Numbered from the stretch's first letter, positions 25,750 to 37,180 are shown. The stretch: DNA of 64,000 bases from Flaccisagitta enflata (GCA_965153355.1 OZ231126.1:73470001-73534000); one strand, 5' to 3'. The notes: generated by a model not told the origin, from the letters alone. Program-made: numbers and translations.

Positions 25750-26895
25750 TTATTCGTTTTGCCTTAATTTCAGCTTGAATCAGGCTTCAGGGCGCGTTTT
25801 TCATGACCCCTTTTTACACATTTCATCTTTTTTTTCTCTGCATCTAAGTGAAGTGACTTGAACGTCGAAGGAGGACAAAAAGTCTCCCCGAATACGTGAT
25901 GAAGGCGACACAAAAATAAAAGAATTTTGTAAGTGGATCAACAACAGTCCGCGGGTAAGTAAGAGGGAGAGAAATTTGAAATTGAAATTTAATACATCTA
26001 TTTAACCCAGACATCAAGAGACACGTAACAAAGATATCACGAGTGACTAAGGTCTAAAAGGGTAAATAAATAAATGCACCAAAGGTGCGCGGATTGATAA
26101 ACGTAAGTCGAGTTCCACTTCATTCTTCTTTGTTCGCCACCTGTATCCCCAATTTACAGAAATAAAAGGACAAGTCCGCATTTTATCGCGATGGAACTAA
26201 TACTGTAGCCAGCTGGGGTCATAAAATGTGGAAAAGGGGGGCCTGGGTCAACATGGCTAGACTTCTCCTAGAAGACAGACTCACTCGCTTTCTACAAATC
26301 AGCGGCGATGAGGCATGCCACGAAAACAAAAGCAACCTTCTTTTCACGTTTTCCTTTGTCATATAAAATACGGGACGGACGAAGTTAAAAAAGAAAGTCT
26401 TGACCAGTTACGTTTCAAACGAAAATTGAGACAGTGAAACCAATCTGCAAGTATGATAGTAGTTCCGAGGATTTTCGTATAGTAAAGCAAATAATTCATC
26501 TGAGAGTTAAAAATTGAATGAAGGTATCAAAAGTGAATGGAGGAGAATACAATCGCATAAGTTCTGAAAAGAGATGTGTGAGAAGCCGCTGACAATGATG
26601 ATGAGACGATTGGTTGATTGAATGATTGATTGAAAGACTGGTTGATTGATGATTGAATAATTGATAATTTACCAAAGGGTGAGTCACCTGAGCCTTGACA
26701 AATTTGATTGATTGACTGATGAAAGGTCAAGTGACTCTAACCTCTGCGTTTAAATGAAAGTTGAATGATCTCGCACAGATTTACAGAAAAATCATTTCCG
26801 CAACGACTCTTAAAGCTGCGCTAGTGTTTCGTCACTGATGAGAGTTTCAGATGGCGTCTTATAGATGATGCTCGGTGTGGAGGGAGAGAGGGAGA
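25750..26895. other. Gene-free interval with short (GATT) runs
   Basis: Only short ATTGATTGATTG runs near 26605-26720. No gene or element recognised. Confidence 0.5.
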
Positions 26896-26898
26896 GAG

Positions 26899-27078
26899 AA
26901 CAAGGCCGGATACACGGCTACCCAAGTCGCGTGCGGGTGGGCAGGGGCCGTATTTGAGGTCACATGATCACTTGGGCAGGAGCAGTGAGGCCATAGACCG
27001 CAAAAACAAAAAAGTGAGTGAGGTTGACAGACGGACCACGTGACGACCGACGACCGACAGCGGGGAGGTGGAGTCAGT
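26899..27078 (-). mobile_element. Hairpin/TCCG element, 5'-truncated
   Basis: Read on the minus strand: GACTCCACCTCC, a GTCGGTCGTCGG tract, GACCTCACTGCTCCTGCCCA, GGCCCCTGCCCACCC, third arm GCACGCGAC, then TTGGGTAGCCGTGTATCC and GGCCTTGTTC running into a CT-rich tail. The TTTTTAG and hairpin are missing. Confidence 0.75.
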
Positions 27079-27151
27079 GCAGAACGCATGCTGTTTCAAA
27101 GGCCTTCAAGGGGCATGCTAAACTATAGTGTGGCTTTTTTCCTCTTTTTTT

Positions 27152-27152
27152 C

Positions 27153-27250
<98 letters not shown>

Positions 27251-27435
27251 TTCCTTTTTCTTTTTCTTCTTCTTCCTCCTCTTCTCTTCTTCTTTTTATA
27301 TTCTTTTATCTTTACCTTCTTCTTCTTCTTCCTCTTCCTCTTCTTTTTCTTTTTCTTTTTCTTTTTCTTTTTCTTTTTCTTTTTCTTTTTCTTTTTCTTT
27401 TTCTTTTTCTTTTACTTTTTCTTCTTCTTCTTCTT
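27152..27435. repeat. (GTT)n then (CTTTTT)n arrays
   Basis: About 97 bp of GTT, then pyrimidine-rich sequence with CTTTTT hexanucleotide units to about 27415. Confidence 0.93.
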
Positions 27436-27800
27436 GTCCTTCTTATATCTCTACTTTTTCCCCTCTTATCTTCAATTCTTGATTAAAAGCATTAGCTCTT
27501 CAGCACCACCTTGCCACTCATCGTCACATTACATGTCAGTATCGTCATATCCATCGTCCGTCGTATCCATCGACGACATCGACGTCATCGACGTCATCGT
27601 CATCATCATCGTCATAGACGTCATCGTCGTCATCGTCCTACCATCCTTCCAAACACTTTTTTTTTTATCGCCATCCTCTTTCCTCGTTTTCATCATCCTC
27701 CATCAAAATATTATCATAACAAAGATTCCTCAGCCTCGTTTCTGCGAAGGATAATTTTTCGGTGTTAAGAAAGGGAGATCTCAAAAACCGGTAAAAGGAG

Positions 27801-28034
27801 ATGAAGAAGAAGACGCAGCCTTTCCCATTTCGTATATGTCTTCTTTTAATTCATCTTGTCGTTGCAACATTGACGACCATCATACTTCTTTTCTCTTATC
27901 ACATTGGCAGCAAAGTTAGGCAATATGAGCGTAGATACATAGAAGTGGACATTGTACTAATAGGCGTGGACAAAGTGTGGGAACCTCTCTGGGATGAGAC
28001 AATGATAATGACAATCTTTTACCACGAGACGTAA
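27801..28034 (+). CDS. Hypothetical 77-residue ORF with a membrane segment
   Basis: The frame starts MKKKTQPFPFRICLLLIH and continues with a hydrophobic stretch at about residues 10-32, followed by a basic/charged region (KVRQYERRYIEVD). Basic residues before one hydrophobic segment is the layout of a signal anchor or of the first exon of a single-pass membrane protein. It is not low-complexity, unlike most frames here. No partner exon, family motif or clear donor site was found, so it may be chance. Confidence 0.25.
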   Translation: MKKKTQPFPFRICLLLIHLVVATLTTIILLFSYHIGSKVRQYERRYIEVDIVLIGVDKVWEPLWDETMIMTIFYHET

Positions 28035-28059
28035 GGGCATCATGTCAGCATTAGTAAGT

Positions 28060-28061
<2 letters not shown>

Positions 28062-28153
<92 letters not shown>
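28062..28153. repeat. (GA)n microsatellite
   Basis: About 92 bp of GA repeats. Confidence 0.95.
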
Positions 28154-28154
<1 letters not shown>

Positions 28155-28979
28155 ATAGAAGGAAGATTGAATTACCGTTTGCACAATATTGTAATACAGA
28201 ACTATATCGTTGTTGGATTGATGGCTGTGTTGCTTGCATTCAAATTGGAAAACAAGAAATCCAACGGAAAACGTCCATACTCTAGTATACTACAAATGGG
28301 TTCATACCCGTTCAATGATTTGGTGTTTGAAAAAATGTATACCTGTAGTCACTAGTCAGCAAATAGAGATTTACTCAAACGGTTATATATCAAAAAGAAA
28401 TCAGTAACCTTTGTAACTCCGCTGTGAAGTCAAATATTTTCCAACTACAGATGCACTGTGCCGTATCTCTACGAAAAGTGAACACAGGGCCAACTTTGGG
28501 GTGTCAAAAATTGATTTTGAGAAATATGCATCAACATTGATTTAGAGGGCGAGGAAAAACGTAAACTAAGACCAAACCAACATTTTTGGACATTTTTTGG
28601 CGCTACAGTGACGTTACGACCCTCTCAAAGTCAAAAATCGATGATTTTTTTGAGGGAAAAATGGACTGTTTTTTGTAAAGAGATACGGATGAAAAAATTG
28701 TCACTGTGGCTCTAAAAATTGTGTTTTTGACATGCAGATTTTTTTGCTGGTTAGCTCTTGAGCACCTTTATCGATATGAGGAAAAAAATTTGGATATAGG
28801 TTTTGAATTTTGGGGCAAAAATTGAAAAAATTCAAATTTTAGTTTTTTTTTTATCTCAAAATGTAAAATAAGTAGTTTTGAAACTTATATAGCCCCAGAA
28901 AGTCCCAGAAATTTTTTTGCAGAATTTGATACCCCTATTAGTGTACAATCAGGGACCAATGTTGATTTGTCTGGTTCCT

Positions 28980-29335
28980 TATACCGGGGCCATAGCAGGC
29001 CAAAAACAGGCCAAAAACGGCCTAAAATGGCGAAAATCAGCATTTTCTTCAAACTGATCATTGTTACTCGGACTCTTTTTGCCAGTCTTATTCATTCTAC
29101 ATTGAACTAAGAAAAATATACTCATTTGGACCCTTCATCATTCATACCCGGGCCATAACAGGCCGAAAACAGGCCAAAAATGGCCTAAAATGGCAAAAAT
29201 TGGCCTTTTCTTCAAATTGATCATGGTTATTTGGAATTTTTTGCCAATATCACTCAAACCACTCAGAACCAGGAAAAATATACTCATCTGGACCATCAAA
29301 CACTCATACCGGGGCCATAATAGGCCAATAAATGA
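28980..29335. repeat. Tandem repeat with a unit of about 164 bp
   Basis: ATACCGGGGCCATAGCAGGC recurs with small changes at 28981, 29145 and 29308. It is followed each time by GGCCAAAAACAGGCC-like sequence and TTTTCTTCAAACTGATCAT. About 2.2 units. The preceding 28160-28980 is AT-rich with no feature seen. Confidence 0.85.
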
Positions 29336-29359
29336 TCTAATTTGCCAAATTGACCAAAT

Positions 29360-30235
29360 TTTACAGCGAAAAATGATTCTGAATGATGATGGATTGACTT
29401 GAATTTGTGCCTGATGGTGTCTGAGTGCCAGATTACCATTGTTTGACCATTTTCTGACAGAAGCTGCAATTTAGTAGTCAAAAAACAGTCAAAAATGCCA
29501 ATATAAAAGCTTTTTACGGCATTTTACGAACATTTACGGCAATGAAATGAGACTCAAACCCAACTCAATGTTTTGAAACTCGATAGTATGTGTGTCCCAG
29601 GTCCAAATACACATTTTCTGGTAATTTTTGAGTAGTTGTCCATCTACAACAGGAAGAAAACCCCTCAAAAATGGTCACAAATGCCATTTGGACGGCAGTT
29701 TACGGCATAAAAATATGCTGAATGATGATGGATTGATTTGAATTTGTGCATGATGGTGTCTCAGTGCCAGATTAACGTTGTTTGACCATTTTCTGATAGA
29801 AGCAGCGGTTTGGTAGTCAAAAAACAGACAAAAGTGCCAATATAAAAGCTTTTTACGGCATTTTACGAACATTTACGGCAATGCAATGAGACTCAAACTC
29901 AACTCAATGTTTTGAAACTCAGTAGTATGTGTGTCCAGGGTCTAAATACACATTTTCTGGCAATTTTTGAGTAGTTGTCCATCTACAACAGCAAGAAAAC
30001 CCCTAAAAATGGTAAAAAATGCCATTTTGACGGCAGTTTACGGCATAAAAATATGCTGAATGATGACGGGTTGGCCTGCATATATGCATGAATGTGTCTT
30101 AGTGCCAGAACGTCATTGTTTGACCTTTATATGACAAAAGCAACGGTTTTAGACCGAAAAAACTGGCAAAAATGCCATTATTACGGTATTTTACGGCATT
30201 TTACGGCATTGCATGCGTCTATCCAAACCGAATGT
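29360..30235. repeat. Tandem repeat with a unit of about 345 bp
   Basis: CTGAATGATGATGGATTG recurs at about 29369, 29719 and (as TGAATGATGACGGGTTG) 30057. Each unit has TTTTTACGGCATTTTACG and CCATCTACAACAG in the same order. About 2.5 units. It may be internal repeats of a larger unrecognised element. Confidence 0.85.
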
Positions 30236-30341
30236 GCTCTATAACTTTTTTTGGCTTCTAAGGGATAGTTCCAATGGGCTTATGGCGAAAAATTGGGTCA
30301 TTGGTCACTTTTGGGATTTCGCTTAGGGTGTACCTACATAT

Positions 30342-31125
30342 GACACAGTGAGATGAGCTTCACTAGAGCGCACCCGCGATTAAGGCATCCCTCGCAACAA
30401 GGCAAGATTAGAAAAGTCCCAACTTTTCTCTCTTAATTCCTTTTTTGATAAGCCCAGCATATAAGGCACTGCCTGTGAGGCAAATTTCACTATAGCGCAT
30501 GAAAAATGGGGTTTTTGGTGAATATTTTGCTCGCTTCGAAGGCATCTGACAATCAGTGTTTTAAGGATGAGGTGGTGGATAAGCAAAAGTGGAAGAGAAA
30601 GCAAAAGACGGTGAAGAAATACCAATGAGAGCGATAACGATGATGAAGAGGAATACCAATGACGATGATGAGTTATACCGATGATAAAAAGGAGCATCGA
30701 TGATTATGATAAAGAGCAAGTGAAGAAAGAGGAAGGAGGTGAGGAGGAAGAAGAGGAGTTAAAATTCGATTAGCCCATGAATCCATGCCAATAAAAAATC
30801 GATGATGCCATGTCAGTGTGTGAATGACATTTTCAACCACCTTATGTCTTTAGAGAAATTGGTCTAAGAATGGTCACTACCATACTAGCTAAGAGTAAAG
30901 GAAGGTCCAAATTCATTTTGTTGCCACTTCAAAGCATCTATCTATGCCTATTTGATTGTGAATCAAACCAAAAGATAGAAAACGTAAAATATATTTTAGC
31001 CTTATGTAATATGTATTCAGTATGGTGAAATATACATGCTTGGCTATAAAGCACCCCGCCTAGAAGGCATGAAATCAACCAGTCCCTTGAGATGCCTTCT
31101 AGTGAAGCTTAACTGTATTTCAAAC
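30342..31125. mobile_element. Candidate pogo-like element, AGCTTCACTAGA ends
   Basis: The left side reads AGCTTCACTAGAGCGCACC near 30356 and the right side is the inverse of CAGTTAAGCTTCACTAGAAG (to about 31123, followed by TA). Termini are similar, not identical. A related end (CTTCGCTGGAGCGCACCC inverted) is seen near 48585-48605. The interior has GATGA-rich sequence but no ORF. Confidence 0.4.
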
Positions 31126-31641
31126 ATCTCAAGGCCATGCTCTCGGTCAAACGTGGGCTGCAGCCTGAGAAGACACTGAAAGAAGCCATAGTGCGGAACT
31201 GATGTCACCATAACAACTATTCCTTTGTTGTACTAATCATCATTGCGACGGTAAGCTTAATCGAAGTTACCTCCATCAACATGATCCACATAGTCAGAAT
31301 TGGTAAGTCAGCAAATGAAAAAATTCTACAAAGAGGAACTGGGTTCTCACACTGAATGATGAATTAGTGGCCTTTATGTCTTCCTTGCCCGGAACACTAC
31401 ATAAATGCAACGTAAAATAGTTGACATCTAAGAGGCTTTCAAATGAAATTTTTCCACGTGTTGTGTCGTGTGAAAAATAGCTTGTCGTGCTCCTTGTGTA
31501 CATCGCGATCTACTCTACCGCCAGTTGACTTATGCCTCATCGTAAGTTATGACTAGAAGCTTTTTCGGTTGGAAAATAAGACCTCACTTCACTTTTGAAG
31601 TGGATCGCTTTCAAAATTAGCGAGGAGAAAGAAAGAGAAAG
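31126..31641. other. Gene-free interval, nothing recognised
   Basis: Ordinary sequence. No repeat or coding evidence. Confidence 0.45.
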
Positions 31642-31793
31642 AACAAGGCCGGATACACGGCAATCCAATCGCGGATGGTTTGGCAGGGGCGGTGCGAAAA
31701 CCGCTCGGAATTCAAAAATGTGACGGACCAACGGACCGACCTACCGACCGACCGACACGGCAAGGTGTAGAGTCGCGTGTCCGCGACTAAAAA
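31642..31793 (-). mobile_element. Hairpin/TCCG element, complete, first of a head-to-tail trio
   Basis: Minus strand: TTTTAG, hairpin GTCGCG-GACA-CGCGAC, CTCTACACC, GTCGGTCGGTCGG tract, CCGCCCCTGCC, third arm ATCCGCGAT (two mismatches to the inverse of GTCGCGGAC), GCCGTGTATCC and GGCCTTGTTC, then a CTTT-rich tail. Its 5' start abuts the 3' end of the next copy (CTTGT|TTTTAG). Confidence 0.85.
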
Positions 31794-31923
31794 CAAGCCC
31801 GGGCGGGCAACTCGATGCGTCATCTGCGTGATATCAGAAGAGGCGTAACAGATGGACGGACGGACAGATGGATGGGCGGATGGACGGACGGACCCTGTTA
31901 TAGAGATGCAATAACGCATCTAA
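31794..31923 (-). mobile_element. Hairpin/TCCG element, complete, GATGCG subtype
   Basis: Minus strand: TAGATGCG-TTAT-TGCATC, CTCTATAACAGG, GTCCGTCCGTCC tract. The third arm is GACGCATC, then GAGTTGCCCGCCCGGGCTTG. It joins its neighbours head to tail at CTTGT|TAG and CTTGT|TTTTAG. Confidence 0.8.
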
Positions 31924-32035
31924 CAAGCCCGATCAGGCAACGATGCGTCCTGACTGTGTATCTGCGTCTATTGACTTTGGCGCTAGACTTGGACGGACAG
32001 ACAGATGAAGACGTAGTATCGAACGAGGCTCTCAA
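31924..32035 (-). mobile_element. Hairpin/TCCG element, 5'-decayed, GATGCG subtype
   Basis: The 3' end is clear on the minus strand: GGACGCATCGTTGCC, TGATCGGGCTTGT. A GTCTGTCCGTCC tract lies further upstream. The 5' hairpin is not recognisable. Confidence 0.6.
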
Positions 32036-32060
32036 AATATCCTAATGACTTGATACATGA

Positions 32061-32906
32061 TCGGGAAAAAAGTCGAAGTCAGTCTTCGACTTTTTGACAT
32101 ATTCGAGAGAAACGCGGTTTTTATTTTCTTATGAGGAAGTTGTGCATCTCTTCCGGCTGATTGAACCCTCGGACGAAATTGATAGGGTAAGTAAATTTGA
32201 TAATTCTCTTTCATTTGGCGTCAAGCAGAGTACTCTACGACAAATATTTTTTGCGCTATGATTTTTTAAAGATTTATTTACGAAAAATTTAAATTGAATC
32301 TTTTTTAATTTATTTTGATTTTAAATAGGATCAATAAAAGAGTGTATCTATGTTTGTTGGAGCATGCAAATACAAGAAAACATATCTATGAGCATAGCTG
32401 CTCAACTGTGAGCGTGTTTTTGAGCATTCTAGCTCATTTAGCTCATTTTGCTCAATCTTTTTTTCTGATTTCAAATGCGATAAATGAATTAATATTTTGA
32501 TACATATTTAAGCAAGCAGATACAAAAAACATGTCACTGATGTCAGTGAGCATAAGTGCTCTTCTGTGAGGGTGTTTTTAAGTATTTTAGCTCACTTAGC
32601 TCATTTGACTCAGTTTTTTTCCTGATTTTTAGAAGGATAAATAAATGAATATTTGATGTGAGCATGGAAATACAATAAAGCATGTCAGTGAGCATAGCTG
32701 GTTGTCTGGTTGAGTGATTTTAGCTCATCTAGCTCATTTGGCTCAGTCCTATCTTTCTCTGATTTTCAGTGCAATCAATACATACTATTGCTCTTGATTT
32801 GATCTAACAAATAAAAAGATTTGCAGTGACTGGAGACAAATGCTTCGTGAAAAGTGACCAACGCTTACGACTTTTTTCCTCACGGCGACAGCCGCCATTA
32901 CTGGTA
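32061..32906 (+). mobile_element. GGAAAAAAGTCG element, long copy
   Basis: Homologous to 11933-12765 over its full length, with the same hairpin start (GTCGAAG-TCAG-TCTTCGAC) and the same end (GCGACAGCCGCCATTACTGG). All three copies in the window point the same way. A hairpin/TCCG copy follows within 40 bp. Confidence 0.75.
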
Positions 32907-32944
32907 CCTTTGCGGCTGAAAAGTGCCAAAAACTGCGATTTTCA

Positions 32945-33047
32945 AGGAGGCGTAATGGGCGGACGGACGTACCGACCGACCGACTGATGGACGGACGGAC
33001 GGATGGACAAACCCTCTTATAGAGATGCGAGGACGCATCTAAAAAAA
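32945..33047 (-). mobile_element. Hairpin/TCCG element, GATGCG subtype, 3'-truncated
   Basis: Minus strand: TTTTTTTAGATGCG-TCCT-CGCATC, CTCTATAAGAGG, GTTTGTCCATCCGTCC and further TCCG/TCGG tetranucleotides. The third arm and CTTGT end are not found. Confidence 0.75.
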
Positions 33048-33678
33048 GGTTTTTCCCCTTCGTCGGCAATTTTAGTAATTAGTACCAAGGCGGTAATTAG
33101 TCCGAAAAACTGAACCTAAACCGTCGTTTCAGGCGATAGAACATGGAAACACTTCAAATGACCCGAGTACATGCATACCTAAACGGCAAAGAAGCAGGGA
33201 CAGAGATAGCCAATGGTTAACACTTCGCAGAGTTGACATGGTAAATATAGGGTTAAACATCTAATTTGTCTAGTTTATCTTCATTAACGGGACCATTGTA
33301 AGACCATTTCTGGCCAAATGGAAACGTCCACCAAAAGAAGTTTGATCATTTCTTTTTCAGTTTTCCATCTTTGAATGATCCGCAAGCAGCCTTTTAAAAG
33401 ATTTGGCTATCAGTCACTCTTTAAGCAACATAGTAAGAAAGATTGTTTTTCAGATTCTGTTTTTTTTTTTTTTTTTGGGAAAACAAGGAGTGGTGCGCGT
33501 ATTAACTAGTCAGATAAGGTACAAAGGCCCTATTCCATTTACTAAAGTTTGGGTATAATGAGGCATTTTGCTCCACTTGTCTGATGAAAAGTGGAAAATT
33601 AGGCAAAACCGCACGCGCTGGATTTTTGCCGTCCTTGTTACCTACCTACATTGTGTCTTTCATTGCGTTTGCGTCAGA

Positions 33679-33680
<2 letters not shown>
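33048..33680. other. Gene-free interval, nothing recognised
   Basis: Ordinary sequence with a T18 run near 33460. No coding evidence. Confidence 0.45.

Positions 33681-33681
<1 letters not shown>

Positions 33682-33768
<87 letters not shown>
33682..33768. repeat. (CT)n microsatellite
   Basis: About 87 bp of CT with two CTTT units. Confidence 0.93.
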
Positions 33769-33769
<1 letters not shown>

Positions 33770-34409
33770 GATAATCACCGAGGCATGACTTGTTCTCCAA
33801 ACTCATTTACGGATTCAACCAAAACCCTTTTTTTTCTACCTTGCTTATTTCCTCCTAGCTTTTTTTTTCTTCCTGATATTCAGCTAATTCTCATGCTACC
33901 AATCTGTTTCTACAATATAACAGCCATATCAGTAACCATTCCTAGTTAACACTATAATTGTCTTATTTTTTTTTTCATATTTTTTTCATGATCGGTCCCA
34001 CAATTGCAAAAATCTCTCATTTTAAATGCAAATGATATCATTCATGAAGCAAAACCATCATTTTTGGGTTCACATACATTTATTGGTGAAAAACTGATGT
34101 TTTAGCTTCATAAATGATTATTCACTATACAAATGATGTCTCTGAAAGACTAAATGATATCATTCAAATATGGGCGCTTGTTTCCCCATTTGTTAATCAT
34201 GTTTTCGTCAATAAATACTCATTTGTCTCAATTGTCTTTCATTACTTTCCTCTTATATTTTTCTCTTCTTCGCAATCAGAGCAAAGCCATTGCTTTAAAT
34301 GTTCTCTGTTTCTCCACTATCTCATCCTATTCCTATTCATTCTGCCTGATATTTGCGCTACTTATTCGTTCATTCTTTCTTCATTTACTTGTTGGTCCTC
34401 TTTTAATTG

Positions 34410-34520
34410 TTTTAGTCGCGTGCTATGAGACTTTAAACCTAACATCGTCCATCTGTCGATTGGTTAGTTGGTCAGTCGGTCGTTCCATCCGTCTATCCAT
34501 CGGTCCTGCTGTCCCATGAT
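34410..34520 (+). mobile_element. Hairpin/TCCG element, decayed 5' part
   Basis: TTTTAGTCGCGTGCTATGAG (the stem has lost pairing on its second side), then ATCTGTCGATTGGTTAGTTG and a long TCGG/TCCG tract. No 3' end found. The preceding 33770-34409 has no feature apart from a small hairpin around 34030-34120 (ATGAAGC..GCTTCAT). Confidence 0.5.
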
Positions 34521-34690
34521 CTGTCACAAAGCTGATTTTTGCCTTTATCATGGCCAATAATGCTTATTCACAGGACTAGAATTCCCTTTAGCGTATTTTT
34601 TGAGTATTTTTTGTTTATTACTTCGGGGGATTATCTTAAAGATTAGTTGTTTTAAACTACGGAAGCACGCGGCGAAGACGTTGCCGTTGA

Positions 34691-35052
34691 GGGGGGGGGG
34701 AATAGCGCAGTGGTAGGGAACCCGCTTGTCACCCTCTGGGTTGAGGGTTTGAGCCTCGCTCATGGCAGGTCCTTTAAGCGGAGGTTTGAAGATCGGCCAT
34801 CAGGGCGGTGTTCGAGGGGGTTGCTAGATGTTTATCCCAGATTAATAGCTAGCTCAGAAGGAAGGGTAGGCCGTATGACAATACAAGGCAACACAATGAC
34901 ACCTGACACACAAGAACTTGGAGTCGAAAAAGAAACAGGCCAAAGTACATGAGCCCAATGTGGTGGCCGTATAGCCTCTCGAAGGAGCCGAATCTGTACA
35001 CTTTCCCTCCGGTTAAGAGTCCCCGGCAAATAACAACAACAACAACAACAAC
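34691..35052 (+). mobile_element. tRNA-derived SINE with (AAC)n tail
   Basis: After a G-run, AATAGCGCAGTGGTAGGGAA matches an RNA polymerase III A box (TRGCNNAGTGG). Thirty-odd bases later, GGGTTTGAGCCTCGC matches a B box (GGTTCGANNCC). The spacing is that of a tRNA head. A unique body of about 270 bp follows and the unit ends in an (AAC)7 tail. This is the standard SINE layout. The head does not fold into a good tRNA, so it is not called a tRNA gene. No second copy was found here. Confidence 0.75.
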
Positions 35053-35092
35053 GTTGACGTTGACGTTGGCGTTGACGTTGACATTGACGTTG
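35053..35092. repeat. (GTTGAC)n hexanucleotide run
   Basis: About six ACGTTG/GTTGAC units directly after the SINE tail. 35100-35590 beyond it holds no recognised feature. Confidence 0.8.
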
Positions 35093-35596
35093 TTTTCATG
35101 AATTTGATCACTCTCTTTTGCTTCCTCAAAACGAGGTATTTCCATCACGGAATTTTCGTTTCCTTTGTTGTCTACGCGATTTTCGATTATCGCGACAGAA
35201 AAAACATCCAGGTCAACAATAATCGACATTTTCCCATTTTGACGCAAAACCATCTTTCCGTTATGTAACACAGCGTGACAGTCAATGGATGTTTGTATGA
35301 CGCAATAAAAATGTGACTTTTATGGACAAGCACTCTTTCTTCAGCTTTTCGCAACGAATTTAAATTGCAATGGAGCACCGCTATTTAGCGCTTTAGATAT
35401 TGTAGCCTCGCTATACGGCATAATTTTGCCCAGTCTTCTTTAGTGAAGGTCAACTCAATTGGTCGGACTCAACCACTACAAGATTTAGACATTTATGAGT
35501 GGAAGCATTTGGGTAACTGAAAAACTGTTTTTTTTTTCGTTTTGGGATGAGTACCCGCATCCCCATGAAAAGGTGTGCCCATCGGTTTTTGTTGTT

Positions 35597-35626
35597 GTAG
35601 TTGTAGTTATCGTAGTCGTAGTAGTA

Positions 35627-35666
<40 letters not shown>

Positions 35667-35672
35667 AAGTAG

Positions 35673-35704
<32 letters not shown>

Positions 35705-35867
35705 GCTGCTGTTGTTGCTGTTGTTGTTGTTGTTGTTGGTAGCTGTTGTTGCTGCTGCTGTCGCTGCTGTCGTTGTCGCTTGCCGTTGCTGTCGTTGTCG
35801 CTGTCGTTGCTGTCGTCGTTGTCCCACGTTGTCGTTGTCGTTGTCAGCGAGTTATCGCTGTTGCTGC

Positions 35868-35943
<76 letters not shown>

Positions 35944-35990
35944 GCTGTCGTTGTCGTTGCTGTCGTTGTTGTCGTTGTTTTTGTTTTCGA
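35597..35990. repeat. (GTA)n/(GTT)n/(GTC) trinucleotide block
   Basis: GTA units, then GTT with GCT and GTC variants, about 390 bp in all. Frames of 102-166 residues across it are homopolymer artefacts. Confidence 0.93.
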
Positions 35991-36104
35991 CCTGACGCGC
36001 GGATACGTGTTATCTTGTTTATTTTGGATATCGCGCCAAATCAATTCAGATTAGCCGAGTGAGTTCACAAGCTGTCATAGAAAAACTAGTCATCCAAGGA
36101 TCGC

Positions 36105-36592
36105 GCATGGTCGGCGGTACCCGATGCCCTGCTGGGAGTGATCCGTTGAAGAAGTAGAGTGAGAGCAGGGCAGGAGCCCCAAAGGGCCGATGTCCTGCAG
36201 ACAACAGGGGTGAATTTCCAGACCTCCTGAGGGGGTATATTTCAGGCCTTGGATGACTGATTCAGGCCACTCAATGCATATTTCAGGGCTGTAGGGCAGA
36301 ATAAAGGCTTGGAGAGAAGATTTGAGGTTTGAAGGGCAAATTTGAGGTCTGGAGGGCAAATCTATGGTCTGGAGGGCAGATTTGAGGCATGGAGGGGGCT
36401 GATTTAAAGCATGAGGGGCTTATTTAAAGCCTAGAGGGCTGATCTGAGACCTGGAGGGCTAATTTGAGGCATTGATGGTCAACGGGGGGGGGGGAAGGAA
36501 AGACGGACAGACGGACGAAGGGACGGATCTACAACTGGATTTCCCCCCTTTGTTCTACAGGACATTGGCCCTTTGGGGTCGCTGCCCAAAAA
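36105..36592 (-). mobile_element. TIR-minisatellite element, diverged copy
   Basis: The ends TTGGGCAGCGACCCC (minus, from 36592) and the inverse block GGAGCCCCAAAGGGCCGATG (plus, about 36175) flank an array of about 20-bp units of TTTGAGGTCTGGAGGGCAAA type. The outermost end near 36105 (GGTCGGCGGTACCCG) lacks the usual GCTTTTGCGACTATT. A (G)10 run and GACGGACAGACGGACG lie inside near 36485-36520. Confidence 0.65.
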
Positions 36593-36773
36593 GGAACGGC
36601 CACGGGACATCCCCTAGCAATTGTATGACCGAGCCCTAGCAGGTGATTAAAAATCAACAATATTCTGAAAAGTAGAAAGCCTGCATAGCCTCGTCTTCAC
36701 AATTCAAGGCTTAGTGCGCTCCAGATACTTGCTGGACCGTAAGCTTGCATTAAATATCACGAAACAATGAAAT

Positions 36774-37180
36774 AATAGTCGCAAAAGCGTTAGATGGTCA
36801 GCGGTACCCGTGCCCTGCCTAAGTAGGTTGTGGTTGAAGTTGAGGGGGGAGCAGGGCAGCGGCTCCGAAGGGGTTGATGACCTATGCTTTCACACATATG
36901 GGGGATTTTCTCCTTCTTCTGCTCCTGAGTTTTGGGCCAAAAGGCCAGGATCTGGGCCTCTTGGCTGAGATTTTGACATTGAGGCTGAGATTTGGGCCTT
37001 GAGGCTGGGATGTGGGCCTCAAAACTGGGATTTGAGCCTCGAGACCGGAATTTGGTCCTCGAGACTGGGATTTGAGGGGGGGGGGGACGTAGGAGAAGAA
37101 GAAGGAGGAGAAGAAGGAGAAAATCCCCCATATGTGTGAAAGCATAGGTCATCGACCCCTTTGGGGCCGCTGCCCAAAAG
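36774..37180 (-). mobile_element. TIR-minisatellite element with long inverted ends
   Basis: Both ends share GATGACCTATGCTTTCACAC and ATATGGGGGATTTTCTCCTT as inverted copies, so the terminal repeat is about 65 bp. Between them are about eight units such as TTTGGGCCTTGAGGCTGGGA. The outer minus-strand end is AACGCTTTTGCGACTATT. Confidence 0.8.

Noticed and set aside
34701-34770. tRNA gene
   Set aside because: A and B boxes are present, but the arms do not form a proper cloverleaf, and the unit continues into a body and an AAC tail as in a SINE.
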